The notes below the pieces were generated by a model. The model saw only the letters and a list, made by a program, of their open reading frames with translations. It ran no database searches and was not told the DNA's origin. A program made the translations under genes and the position numbers. Positions 1 to 5,418 of a DNA stretch of 5,418 nt are shown here, in pieces; within the stretch, counting starts at the first letter, position 1, and the number at the start of each line of letters is the position of its first letter. The stretch comes from Gammaproteobacteria bacterium (GTDB lineage Bacteria; Pseudomonadota; Gammaproteobacteria; S012-40), in assembly GCA_029864945.1 (NCBI GenBank), contig JAOTSL010000219.1, forward strand, positions 1 to 5,418, read 5' to 3'.

Positions 1-149
1 TTTTCTGCGATGACTTTATTGCTATTAAAATCGATTAATATATAAGAACTAGCAACCAACTTAGGCGCCTGAGGCTCTATCGCAAAAGACGAGTTGCATG
101 AAAGAACTGATATTATCAGTAATAAAAATAGGCTTTTCAGCTTTCTCAA
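1..149 (-). CDS. dacA: D-alanyl-D-alanine carboxypeptidase (PBP5/DacA type), N-terminal fragment cut by window edge
   Basis: Only the first 49 codons are present; the frame stays open to the left edge, so the catalytic domain (SxxK and the rest) is not visible. The translation begins RKLKSLFLLLIISVLS, a short basic n-region and hydrophobic core. A likely signal peptidase I site follows at S-F-A, about residue 23. After it comes a segment containing SYILIDFNSNKVIAE, which closely resembles the start of the penicillin-binding domain in PBP5-type carboxypeptidases (SYxLxDxNxGKVLxE). Family members remove the terminal D-Ala from peptidoglycan pentapeptides in the periplasm and are anchored by a C-terminal amphipathic helix, which lies outside this window. 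The position directly after rlpA matches the usual rlpA-dacA order. The start is uncertain. TTG at 149 gives a normal signal peptide, 10 nt after the rlpA stop, but its nearest purine-rich stretch (GGGGA) is about 14 nt away. An in-frame ATG at 191, inside rlpA, has GGTG six bases upstream but would add 14 residues. Identity is confident; the start is not. Confidence 0.85.
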   Translation of the reverse strand, partial: MRKLKSLFLLLIISVLSCNSSFAIEPQAPKLVASSYILIDFNSNKVIAE

Positions 150-159
150 TGTGATTTTA

Positions 160-960
160 TTATTCCCCGTTATCTGTAAAAACTTTTGCATCTGCTACAC
201 CAATACTTTCCAGGTCACCAAGTAGTTTTCCTACTTCATCCTGCTTTTTAAGTGGACCAACGCGCACCCGGTAGATATGTTTGTGTGCATTTATAACCAA
301 TTTATGTATATCACTCGTTATTTCTGACTGAGCTAACTTTATTTGCATTCTCTCCGCATTTTCCATATCGGAAAATGCACCAACTTGAACAAAGACAGGA
401 GCACTCTCCGACAAATCTGATTTTGCTAAATTTGTTTTACGAGGGGTTATCGCCCGAACTTCGACATTCCCCGTACCCGTTTTAACAATACCCAGCTTTA
501 ACGCAGCAACATACGACAAGTCGATTATTCTACCAGCATGAAATGGGCCACGGTCATTTACTTTAACAATAATTTTCTTACCATTATCGAGGTTTTCTAC
601 TTCTACATAGCTAGGTAGCGGTAATGTTTTATGCGCAGCTGTCATTTTAAACATGTCATAGGGGACGCGACTTGAAGTCAGCCTTCCCTGAAACTTGGTA
701 CCATACCACGACGCTTTACCTCTTTTTATATAACCTTCACTGCTCTCTCTAACATAATAGGTTTTACCACGAAGTGCATATTTGACCGGATTACCGTACC
801 TACTAAGAGGCTCATTTCTCGGCACAGCATTGGGAATACCATCAAGATCAATTGATTTTATATTAGGCGCACCATCTCTTGGGCCTGTTGTGGTACACCC
901 GGTGACAATACCGAGCAGTAGAAGAGGAATAACGAGTACTAATTTATTGATGACTTTCAT
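160..960 (-). CDS. rlpA: RlpA: septal/rod lytic transglycosylase lipoprotein with DPBB and SPOR domains
   Basis: 266 residues. Residues 1-22 form a lipoprotein signal peptide with lipobox V-T-G-C22, so the protein should be lipidated and membrane-anchored (outer membrane expected). A linker follows, then the double-psi beta-barrel RlpA domain at about 81-170 (GKASWYG, MTAAHKTLP, VNDRGPF, GRIIDLS). A C-terminal SPOR domain at about 188-262 (VFVQVGAFS ... YRVRVGPL) should bind glycan strands stripped of stem peptides. In Pseudomonas aeruginosa RlpA is a lytic transglycosylase acting on such denuded strands, with an essential His and Asp 26 residues apart. Here H110 and D136 have the same spacing and sequence context, so activity is expected. 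Some usually conserved residues differ: the FHG-type motif reads FQG (Q91), and the usual TSSGE reads TSSRV (98-99). The ATG at 960 has TAAGG five bases upstream. It follows mltB after an unusually long gap that contains a MITE-like element, and dacA follows closely. Confidence 0.95.
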   Translation of the reverse strand: MKVINKLVLVIPLLLLGIVTGCTTTGPRDGAPNIKSIDLDGIPNAVPRNEPLSRYGNPVKYALRGKTYYVRESSEGYIKRGKASWYGTKFQGRLTSSRVPYDMFKMTAAHKTLPLPSYVEVENLDNGKKIIVKVNDRGPFHAGRIIDLSYVAALKLGIVKTGTGNVEVRAITPRKTNLAKSDLSESAPVFVQVGAFSDMENAERMQIKLAQSEITSDIHKLVINAHKHIYRVRVGPLKKQDEVGKLLGDLESIGVADAKVFTDNGE

Positions 961-1002
961 AACAACCTTATTCTACCTCAATTCAGACTAAGAGCTGTCG
1001 GA

Positions 1003-1032
1003 CTTAACACTGTTTTACTGCAAACGGTTAAG
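1003..1032. repeat. Small imperfect inverted repeat in the rlpA leader
   Basis: CTTAAC (1003-1008) pairs with GTTAAG (1027-1032), and an inner GTTT/AAAC pair extends the stem across an asymmetric internal loop. No T run follows on either strand, so it does not look like an intrinsic terminator. It overlaps the weak promoter candidate. Function unknown, possibly chance. Confidence 0.3.
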
Positions 1033-1039
1033 CCGCCAA
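1012..1039 (-). promoter_or_regulatory. Weak candidate sigma-70 promoter for rlpA
   Basis: On the minus strand TTGGCG (1039-1034) is followed after 16 bases by TAAAAC (1017-1012), four of six matches to each consensus box. Initiation would fall near 1005, leaving a leader of about 45 nt before the rlpA ATG. A local promoter would make sense if the inserted element interferes with read-through from mltB. The match is poor and could easily be chance in AT-rich DNA. Confidence 0.2.
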
Positions 1040-1043
1040 CCTC

Positions 1044-1068
1044 CTAGGAGCCTGTCCGAGAATGGAAA
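1044..1068 (+). repeat. Left terminal inverted repeat of the MITE-like element
   Basis: 25 bp, beginning CTAGGAGCCTGTCC and ending GAATGGAAA, an exact reverse complement of 1185-1209. With the three bases before it the outer tip forms the perfect palindrome CTCCTAGGAG (1041-1050). The first CTC is not matched at the other end, so it belongs to the flank. Confidence 0.9.
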
Positions 1069-1103
1069 ACCTGCTGCAAAAAAATTATTTTGACCATATT
1101 TTC

Positions 1104-1148
1104 CGTTCATTTTCGTTAAATAGAATGACTATTCGCCTCAAATGAACG
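1104..1148. repeat. Internal inverted repeat at the centre of the MITE-like element
   Basis: Nine perfect pairs (CGTTCATTT at 1104-1112, AAATGAACG at 1140-1148) enclose a 27-nt loop. Within the loop AATAG (1119-1123) and CTATT (1129-1133) form a further five-pair stem with a five-base loop. With the partly complementary arms out to the TIRs, the two halves of the element are degenerate reverse copies of one another. Confidence 0.75.
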
Positions 1149-1184
1149 AAAAATCTGCTCTAAAATAACTTTTCTTCGCTACGG

Positions 1185-1209
1185 TTTCCATTCTCGGACA
1201 GGCTCCTAG
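1185..1209 (-). repeat. Right terminal inverted repeat of the MITE-like element
   Basis: 25 bp, beginning TTTCCATTCTCGG and ending CTCCTAG, with no mismatch to the left repeat. The match stops at 1210 (T), against C at the equivalent left flank position. Perfect repeats suggest either fairly recent insertion or selection to keep the fold. Confidence 0.9.
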
Positions 1210-1266
1210 TATGATCAGCAAGAAGGTGGAATAGTTTCATGCTCAGCTCATGTTAATCAAGATTAC

Positions 1267-2280
1267 TTACTGAGCATCCAAGTTATTTTGTATTTTACGC
1301 TGCGCTTTTATTTCTTCCGACAACTGAAACACCGCCATTGCGTATAGATTGCTATGATTATAGCGTGTTATTGCATAAAAATTATTCAGGCCTACCCAAT
1401 ATTCCTTTGACTCTTTTTGTTCCAACTCAATTAAAGACGCCCGCTCATTAGCAGAGGGATTAGCTTGTATTTTCACCCCATACTTTCGGATATCCGCTAT
1501 TTTCACTTTTGGCTTCATGCCTTTCGCTACGTATTTTTTATATTTATCACCAGACACTGTTGCACGAACAGTAACTGGCTGCTGAAACTTCCAGCCATGT
1601 ATTTTCAAATAATTTGCAATACTACCTATCGCATCTGCTGTATTACCAATCAAATCACGGTGACCATCTTTATCAAAATCAATGGCATAACTACGATAAC
1701 TACTGGGCATAAATTGCGCTTTGCCCATCGCGCCAGCATAAGACCCGTTAAACTCCAGCGGATTTATTTTTTCTTCACGAGCCAATAGCAACACGTGTCT
1801 TAATTCTTTTTTGAAATATTTACTGCGCCTTGGGTAATCAACAACAATAGTGGTTAAAGCATCAACAACACGATACCCCCCCGTCTTCCGACCAAAACGT
1901 GTTTCAACACCAAGAATCCCCACAATAACTTGCGCATCTACGCCAAGTTCCTTTTCTGCTTTTAGCAGCAAAGCTTCGTATTCGTTCCAGAATGCCACGC
2001 CTTGATCAATGCGCTCCTGCTTTAAAAAAATATTTCGATACCGATGCCAGGGCCAGGCCTCTGCTGGGCGATTCATCTTACCGATGATTTCAGGCTTTGT
2101 TTCTATTTCATCAAACAAGGTGACCAGTTCTTTTCGATCAAACTTATCCTTCTTCACCATCTGATCGATAAAGTCGATAATAATAGGATTTTGATTTAAC
2201 GATTTTTCACTTGCGAAAACAGACACTGACGAAACAAAAGTTATCAGCGCAACCAAACAAACAATCTTAATTTTAAACAC
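1267..2280 (-). CDS. mltB: MltB-type lytic murein transglycosylase (GH103), apparently soluble periplasmic
   Basis: 337 residues. The family cleaves the MurNAc-GlcNAc bond of peptidoglycan with formation of 1,6-anhydroMurNAc. The motif ILGVETRFGR places the catalytic glutamate at E126, equivalent to E162 of E. coli Slt35/MltB. Other family blocks are AWPWHRYRNIF (75-85), GSYAGAMGKAQFMPSSY (179-195), an EF-hand-like acidic loop D201/D203/D205/D209 followed by DAIGSIANYLKIHGW (216-230), and a C-terminal block FYAITRYNHSNLYAMAV (301-317). The N-terminus is a signal peptide with a probable signal peptidase I site after V-F-A24. The only early cysteine (C8) is not in a lipobox, so unlike E. coli MltB this protein is probably not a lipoprotein. 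The start codon is GTG, supported by AGGGA six bases upstream. It follows rodA by 40 nt and is probably cotranscribed with mrdA-rodA, giving the elongation machinery a hydrolase partner. The rlpA side is separated by the MITE-like element. Confidence 0.95.
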   Translation of the reverse strand: MFKIKIVCLVALITFVSSVSVFASEKSLNQNPIIIDFIDQMVKKDKFDRKELVTLFDEIETKPEIIGKMNRPAEAWPWHRYRNIFLKQERIDQGVAFWNEYEALLLKAEKELGVDAQVIVGILGVETRFGRKTGGYRVVDALTTIVVDYPRRSKYFKKELRHVLLLAREEKINPLEFNGSYAGAMGKAQFMPSSYRSYAIDFDKDGHRDLIGNTADAIGSIANYLKIHGWKFQQPVTVRATVSGDKYKKYVAKGMKPKVKIADIRKYGVKIQANPSANERASLIELEQKESKEYWVGLNNFYAITRYNHSNLYAMAVFQLSEEIKAQRKIQNNLDAQ

Positions 2281-2286
2281 AATTTT

Positions 2287-2291
2287 TCCCT
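2287..2291 (-). promoter_or_regulatory. Ribosome binding site fixing the GTG start of mltB
   Basis: AGGGA on the minus strand, six bases before GTG at 2280. It is one of the better Shine-Dalgarno matches in the window and supports GTG as the start; no in-frame ATG lies nearby, and the GTG gives a complete signal peptide. Confidence 0.7.
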
Positions 2292-2320
2292 ATATTTGAA
2301 AGTGAATGCTCTGCAGTTAC

Positions 2321-3460
2321 TTAGGATGTTAGTAGTTTTCGGTGCGTTTGAATAGACATCAATATACCAAACGCAATCATCAACGTAACCATAGACGTTC
2401 CGCCGTAACTCACTAAAGGTAACGGTACTCCGACAACAGGCATTAAACCACTTACCATACCAATATTGACAACAACATAAACCATAAAGGTCAGTACAAG
2501 GCTGCCAGCCAGCAAACGTGCAAACGTACTTTGCGCCTCATGTGCGATAACAAGCCCGCGCACAACAATATAAAGATACAGACTTAACAACACAAGCACA
2601 CCTACTAGCCCAAATTCTTCTGCAAATACGGCAAAAATAAAGTCCGTAGAACGCTCTGGTAAAAAATCCAGCTGTGATTGCGTGCCGTTCAACCAACCTT
2701 TTCCGTATAAACCACCAGAGCCAATGGCAATTTTTGATTGAATAATATGATACCCAGACCCCAGTGGGTCACTTTCTGGGTTTAAAAAAGTGAGTACACG
2801 CTGTCGCTGGTAACCGTGCATATAATAAAACCAGACAACCGGCGCAGCCGCTGCAACAGCAGCAATAAAACCACCAATCAGTAACCAGCTAATACCGGTA
2901 AACAAAATCACAAATATACCTGCACTTGCAACCAAGATAGATGTTCCCAGATCTGGCTGCTTGGCGATTAACGCAACAGGTACTGCTAAAATTAAAAGTG
3001 CAATTAATATTCGACTAAATGCTGGAGGTAATGATTTGTCTGCCATATACCAGGCAATCATCATCGGGCAAGCAAATTTCATTATTTCTGATGGCTGCAC
3101 GCGAACCAAACCCAGGTTCAACCAACGTTGCGCTCCTTTTCCTACATCACCAAACAATAATACGGCGACGAGAAGAAGCACCCCTAATCCAAAAACCCAG
3201 GGAGTCCAGTACTGAATAGTATGAGGTGGAATTTGTGCAACAAAAAACATTATCAAGAAAGCAATACTCATCCAGACCATTTGCCGACTGACCATTGCCC
3301 AGTTTTCACCGCTAGCGCTATACAAAACAATCAATCCAAAAATTGATAACGCAATTAAACCCGTCATTAAGGGCCAATCAATATGCAGGTCACGAAAAAA
3401 ACCAGACGTTCCTTGCTGAGGGGAGTTTTCCAACCCGATTGATAGTCTTGATTGTGCCAT
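2321..3460 (-). CDS. rodA: RodA, SEDS-family peptidoglycan glycosyltransferase of the elongasome
   Basis: 379 residues, close to the usual length (E. coli 370). It polymerises lipid II into glycan strands for lateral wall growth, working with PBP2 and the MreBCD scaffold in the inner membrane. The sequence is a polytopic membrane protein with about ten hydrophobic segments after a roughly 27-residue cytoplasmic N-terminus. Signature blocks are QRWLNLG (111-117), VQPSEIMKF (121-129), KQPDLGTS (167-174), FLPERSTDFIFAVFAEE (266-282) and VGVPLPLVSYGGTS (343-356). D273 in the STDF motif corresponds to the essential Asp (E. coli D262). RodA is favoured over its paralogue FtsW by adjacency to mrdA, the FLPERxTDFIFAV motif and the length. 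The ATG at 3460 is directly preceded by an in-frame TAA, which fixes the start, and GAGAG lies eight bases upstream. The gene begins 19 nt after mrdA ends, so the two are very likely cotranscribed. Confidence 0.97.
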   Translation of the reverse strand: MAQSRLSIGLENSPQQGTSGFFRDLHIDWPLMTGLIALSIFGLIVLYSASGENWAMVSRQMVWMSIAFLIMFFVAQIPPHTIQYWTPWVFGLGVLLLVAVLLFGDVGKGAQRWLNLGLVRVQPSEIMKFACPMMIAWYMADKSLPPAFSRILIALLILAVPVALIAKQPDLGTSILVASAGIFVILFTGISWLLIGGFIAAVAAAAPVVWFYYMHGYQRQRVLTFLNPESDPLGSGYHIIQSKIAIGSGGLYGKGWLNGTQSQLDFLPERSTDFIFAVFAEEFGLVGVLVLLSLYLYIVVRGLVIAHEAQSTFARLLAGSLVLTFMVYVVVNIGMVSGLMPVVGVPLPLVSYGGTSMVTLMIAFGILMSIQTHRKLLTS

Positions 3461-3479
3461 TTAACAAGCTCTCATGTTT

Positions 3480-5330
3480 TTATCTGGGCCGCCCTAACAA
3501 ATGGGCGTCCATCACTTTCCGTGCAATCGGAGCCGCAACGCCTCCGCCACTTTCGCCATTTTCTACGATAACAGATATTGCAATCCGGGGATTTTCCACC
3601 GGCGCGTACGCAACAAACAATGCATGATCGCGCAAATGATCCTCCAGGTTTTCCTGGTCGTATAGTTCATTCTGCTTTATACCGTAAACTTGCGCGGTGC
3701 CTGTTTTACCAGCAATTTTATACTTAGCACCAATGCTTATTTTTCGTGCAGTCCCGCGATTACTGTGCACAACGCGCAGCATACTTGTGACCATATAGTC
3801 CCAGTTACTTTTTTTGACTTTAGGTACAACACCAAGAACTTCGGGCTCGAAATATTGCATCTCTTGGTGCTCTGATTCCTGTAACGCATAAGCTAAATGG
3901 GGCCGGATTTTGAGACCGTAATTCGCCAATATTCCCGTTGAGTAAGCAAGTTGAAGAGGTGACATAACATTAAAGCCCTGCCCTATGCCGGTTATTAAAG
4001 TTTCACCCGGATACCAGCTTTCATGTTTTGCCTTTCGCTTCCATTCCCGCGAGGGCAATATCCCCCTGGTTTCACCAGGAATATCAATACCGCTCCGTTT
4101 TCCAAATTCAAATTGTTTGTTAAATGCGTAAATACGATCAATACCCAATTCAAGCGCAAGCTCATAGAAATACACATCACATGATTCCCTGATTGCAGCA
4201 AGCAATGTCATATTCCCGTGACCCGTTCGCTTCCAATCGCGATACTTATGCTCATCATTTTTTAATTGAAAAAAACCTTCGCAATTTATCTTGCTTGAGC
4301 CATGCACAACATCGTATTCCATTCCGGCCAATCCAACGAAAGGTTTCATCGTTGATCCAGGGGGATAGCGCCCCTTAACCGCACGATTAAACAAAGGCTG
4401 ATCAATTGAATCAGCTAAAGCTCGATAGGCTTTATATTCAATTCCATTGACGAAAGGATTGGGGTCAAATACAGGCATACTGGCCAGCGCTATTATTTCA
4501 CCAGTTTGAGGATCAATGGCCACCACTGCACCACGTCTATTATCTAGCGCTTTTTCAGCGGCCTCCTGAACTTTCAGGTCAATTGTGAGATAAATGTTTT
4601 TTCCAGGTACCGGTGGCTGCTCTTCTAGCACACGCAAAACTCGACCGCGCGCATTAGACTCTATCTTCCGAAAACCAACCTTGCCATGCAATTCTTCTTC
4701 ATAATATCGCTCGATACCATTTTTTCCGATATGCGTCGTTCCAACATAGTCGGTATTGAGTCCTTTGAGTTCTTTTTCATTAATTCGACCAACATACCCC
4801 AAAGCATGCACACCAACACTCCCATGGGGATAATGACGCATCAATACTGCCTTGATTTCAACACCCGGCAGTTGATGTTGACGTACGGATAAGCGAGCAA
4901 CTTCTTCTTCATTCAAACGAAACTTCAGTGGCAGTGATTTAAACGCGCGATTTCGTTTTAAGACTTTACGAAACCGCGTTATATCTGATTCTTTAATCTT
5001 AATTATCGACTGAAGCTCTTCCAGTAAAATATCAACGTCGTCAATTTGCTCAGGAATAAGTTCAAGCGTAAAAGACGGTAGATTTTCTGCCAGCACATTT
5101 CCATTCCGGTCAAAAATCAAACCTCGTGGTGGTGGAATAGAAACAATGCTGACCCGATTATTTTGCGAAAGAGTCGTGTAATGATCGTGACTAAGCACCT
5201 GAAGATAAATCATACGAGAAATCAAAATGAGCAATAAAACACAAACAGCCAAACCTGAGAAAATCACCCGACTACTAAATAATCGAGTTTCGCGTAAATG
5301 ATCTTTTAATTTTACATGGAAGTGCCGCAT
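3480..5330 (-). CDS. mrdA: Penicillin-binding protein 2, elongation-specific D,D-transpeptidase
   Basis: 616 residues, a class B PBP that crosslinks the strands made by RodA; it is the target of mecillinam in E. coli. Order: short cytoplasmic N-terminus with KDHLRETRLF (9-18), one transmembrane helix at about 21-43, pedestal domain beginning PPPRGLIFDRNG (66-77), and the C-terminal transpeptidase domain from about 265. All three active-site motifs are intact: S326-T-M-K329 with the nucleophile S326, S383-C-D385, and K542-T-G-T545. RYPPGSTMKP and ESCDVYFYELA are typical of PBP2 rather than the division paralogue FtsI/PBP3. Length and motif order are normal (E. coli PBP2 is 633). The ATG at 5330 follows directly after an in-frame TAA, so no longer form is possible; the nearest SD-like sequence is GGTG six bases upstream, a weak one. 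It heads the cluster mrdA-rodA-mltB and is followed by rodA after 19 nt. Gene symbol mrdA, also called pbpA or pbp2. Confidence 0.97.
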   Translation of the reverse strand: MRHFHVKLKDHLRETRLFSSRVIFSGLAVCVLLLILISRMIYLQVLSHDHYTTLSQNNRVSIVSIPPPRGLIFDRNGNVLAENLPSFTLELIPEQIDDVDILLEELQSIIKIKESDITRFRKVLKRNRAFKSLPLKFRLNEEEVARLSVRQHQLPGVEIKAVLMRHYPHGSVGVHALGYVGRINEKELKGLNTDYVGTTHIGKNGIERYYEEELHGKVGFRKIESNARGRVLRVLEEQPPVPGKNIYLTIDLKVQEAAEKALDNRRGAVVAIDPQTGEIIALASMPVFDPNPFVNGIEYKAYRALADSIDQPLFNRAVKGRYPPGSTMKPFVGLAGMEYDVVHGSSKINCEGFFQLKNDEHKYRDWKRTGHGNMTLLAAIRESCDVYFYELALELGIDRIYAFNKQFEFGKRSGIDIPGETRGILPSREWKRKAKHESWYPGETLITGIGQGFNVMSPLQLAYSTGILANYGLKIRPHLAYALQESEHQEMQYFEPEVLGVVPKVKKSNWDYMVTSMLRVVHSNRGTARKISIGAKYKIAGKTGTAQVYGIKQNELYDQENLEDHLRDHALFVAYAPVENPRIAISVIVENGESGGGVAAPIARKVMDAHLLGRPR

Positions 5331-5418
5331 TTACCGCACCATCTGAGTTATCACAAACTTCACAATCATCATTTCAGGTAACTTTATATCGACGGCGTAA
5401 ATTACGCAGGATCACAAA
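5331..5418. other. Region upstream of mrdA, unassigned
   Basis: 88 nt to the window edge. In many relatives rlmH ends immediately before mrdA, but its usual C-terminal HPYHR-like end is not encoded in any minus-strand frame here. One minus-strand frame is open from the edge to a TGA at 5376-5374 (14 residues ending RRRYKVT) and could be the tail of an upstream gene, but it is unrecognisable. Another short frame closes with TAA at 5333-5331, abutting the mrdA ATG. TATAAA on the minus strand (5388-5383) resembles a -10 box, but no convincing -35 box is seen at 16-18 bases. The mrdA promoter, if present, is not established. Confidence 0.4.

Larger units (their letters stand above)
1044..1209. 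mobile_element. MITE-like non-autonomous element (166 bp, perfect 25-bp TIRs, IS5-like ends)
   Basis: The two ends are perfect inverted repeats of 25 bp (1044-1068 and 1185-1209). Each outer end is CTAG, which is self-palindromic. It can be read either as the tips of the repeats or as a 4-bp target duplication flanking 21-bp repeats that begin GAGCCTGTCCGAGAATGG. The interior has no ORF of note and is itself an imperfect palindrome. CGTTCATTT (1104-1112) pairs with AAATGAACG (1140-1148), TTATTTT pairs with AAAATAA further out, and the apex AATAG-AATGA-CTATT can form a small hairpin. Short, non-coding, AT-rich DNA with long perfect TIRs is the definition of a MITE. From memory, GAGCCTGT-like tips and YTAR/CTAG-type targets are typical of IS5-family elements, so an IS5-like transposase is the likely mobiliser; this is inference. 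As RNA the whole element could fold into one long hairpin between mltB and rlpA. Confidence 0.85.
961..1266. other. Intergenic region between mltB and rlpA containing a MITE-like element
   Basis: 306 nt without a credible gene. It divides into three parts. The part next to mltB (1210-1266) is unique sequence and holds one weak inverted repeat: ATGCTCAG at 1239-1246 pairs with CTGAGCAT at 1270-1277, across the mltB stop codon. The 166-bp MITE-like element lies at 1044-1209. The 83-nt rlpA leader (961-1043) holds a small hairpin and a poor promoter candidate. No strand shows a GC-rich stem followed by a T run, so I do not call an intrinsic terminator. The other intergenic gaps in the cluster are 10-40 nt, so this one stands out; removing the element with one CTAG would leave about 144 nt. 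Confidence 0.8.

Noticed and set aside
91..110. Lipobox in the DacA fragment (V-L-S-C at residues 15-18)
   Set aside because: Leu at the -2 position is atypical, a good signal peptidase I site (S-F-A) follows, and PBP5-type enzymes are not lipoproteins.
970..975. TAGAAT on the minus strand as a -10 box for rlpA
   Set aside because: Although five of six bases match, transcription would begin within a few bases of the ATG, inside the Shine-Dalgarno region, and no -35 box sits at a suitable distance.
1078..1084. Run of seven A on the plus strand (T7 on the minus strand) as a terminator tail within the element
   Set aside because: On the minus strand it follows AT-rich sequence without a GC-rich stem, so it is not a convincing intrinsic terminator.
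1044..1209. Element interpreted as a CRISPR repeat, attC site or small RNA gene
   Set aside because: There is only one inverted pair rather than direct repeats with spacers, no integron core sites, and no clear promoter plus terminator; perfect long TIRs with CTAG ends fit a MITE better.
1239..1277. Inverted repeat ATGCTCAG ... CTGAGCAT around the mltB stop as a terminator
   Set aside because: An 8-bp stem with a 23-nt loop and no following T run on the minus strand does not fit an intrinsic terminator.
1465..1788. Plus-strand open frame of 107 codons inside mltB
   Set aside because: It lies entirely antisense to well-conserved mltB coding sequence and its translation has no recognisable domain; it is a shadow of the real gene.
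3343..3627. Plus-strand open frame of 94 codons spanning the rodA-mrdA junction
   Set aside because: It is antisense to two highly conserved genes, has no family resemblance and no good ribosome binding site.
5331..5411. Short minus-strand frame containing AVDIKLPE as an rlmH remnant
   Set aside because: The AV..K.P pattern superficially recalls the RlmH N-terminus, but that protein is about 155 residues and this frame closes within some 20 codons after the motif with no further similarity, so chance is more likely.

Overview
The window looks like chromosomal DNA from an AT-leaning gammaproteobacterium. Every recognisable gene lies on the minus strand. Read in transcription order from the right edge they are mrdA (PBP2), rodA, mltB, rlpA and the beginning of dacA (PBP5-type carboxypeptidase). 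This is the classic rod-shape / peptidoglycan-elongation cluster. An mltB homologue between rodA and rlpA is an order I associate with Pseudomonas-like and other gammaproteobacteria; E. coli lacks mltB at this position. The taxonomic placement is an inference from gene order and protein motifs only.

Layout: 5331-5418 is an unassigned leader or edge region. mrdA (3480-5330) and rodA (2321-3460) are 19 nt apart. mltB (1267-2280, GTG start) follows 40 nt after rodA. A 306-nt gap (961-1266) then separates mltB from rlpA (160-960). The 5' end of dacA starts about 10 nt after the rlpA stop and runs off the left edge.

How the genes work together: RodA (SEDS glycosyltransferase) and PBP2 (transpeptidase) form the core synthase of lateral-wall growth. 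MltB and RlpA are two different kinds of lytic transglycosylase that cut glycan strands. DacA trims the terminal D-Ala of pentapeptides. The cluster therefore couples wall synthesis, strand cleavage and crosslink control.

The only clear non-housekeeping element is a 166-bp sequence (1044-1209) in the mltB-rlpA gap. It has perfect 25-bp terminal inverted repeats, CTAG at both outer ends, and an imperfectly palindromic interior with no coding capacity. This is the structure of a MITE, probably mobilised by an IS5-like transposase. It has landed inside what would otherwise be a compact operon. I see no CRISPR array, RNA gene, prophage or defence system here, and no sign of a wholly new system.
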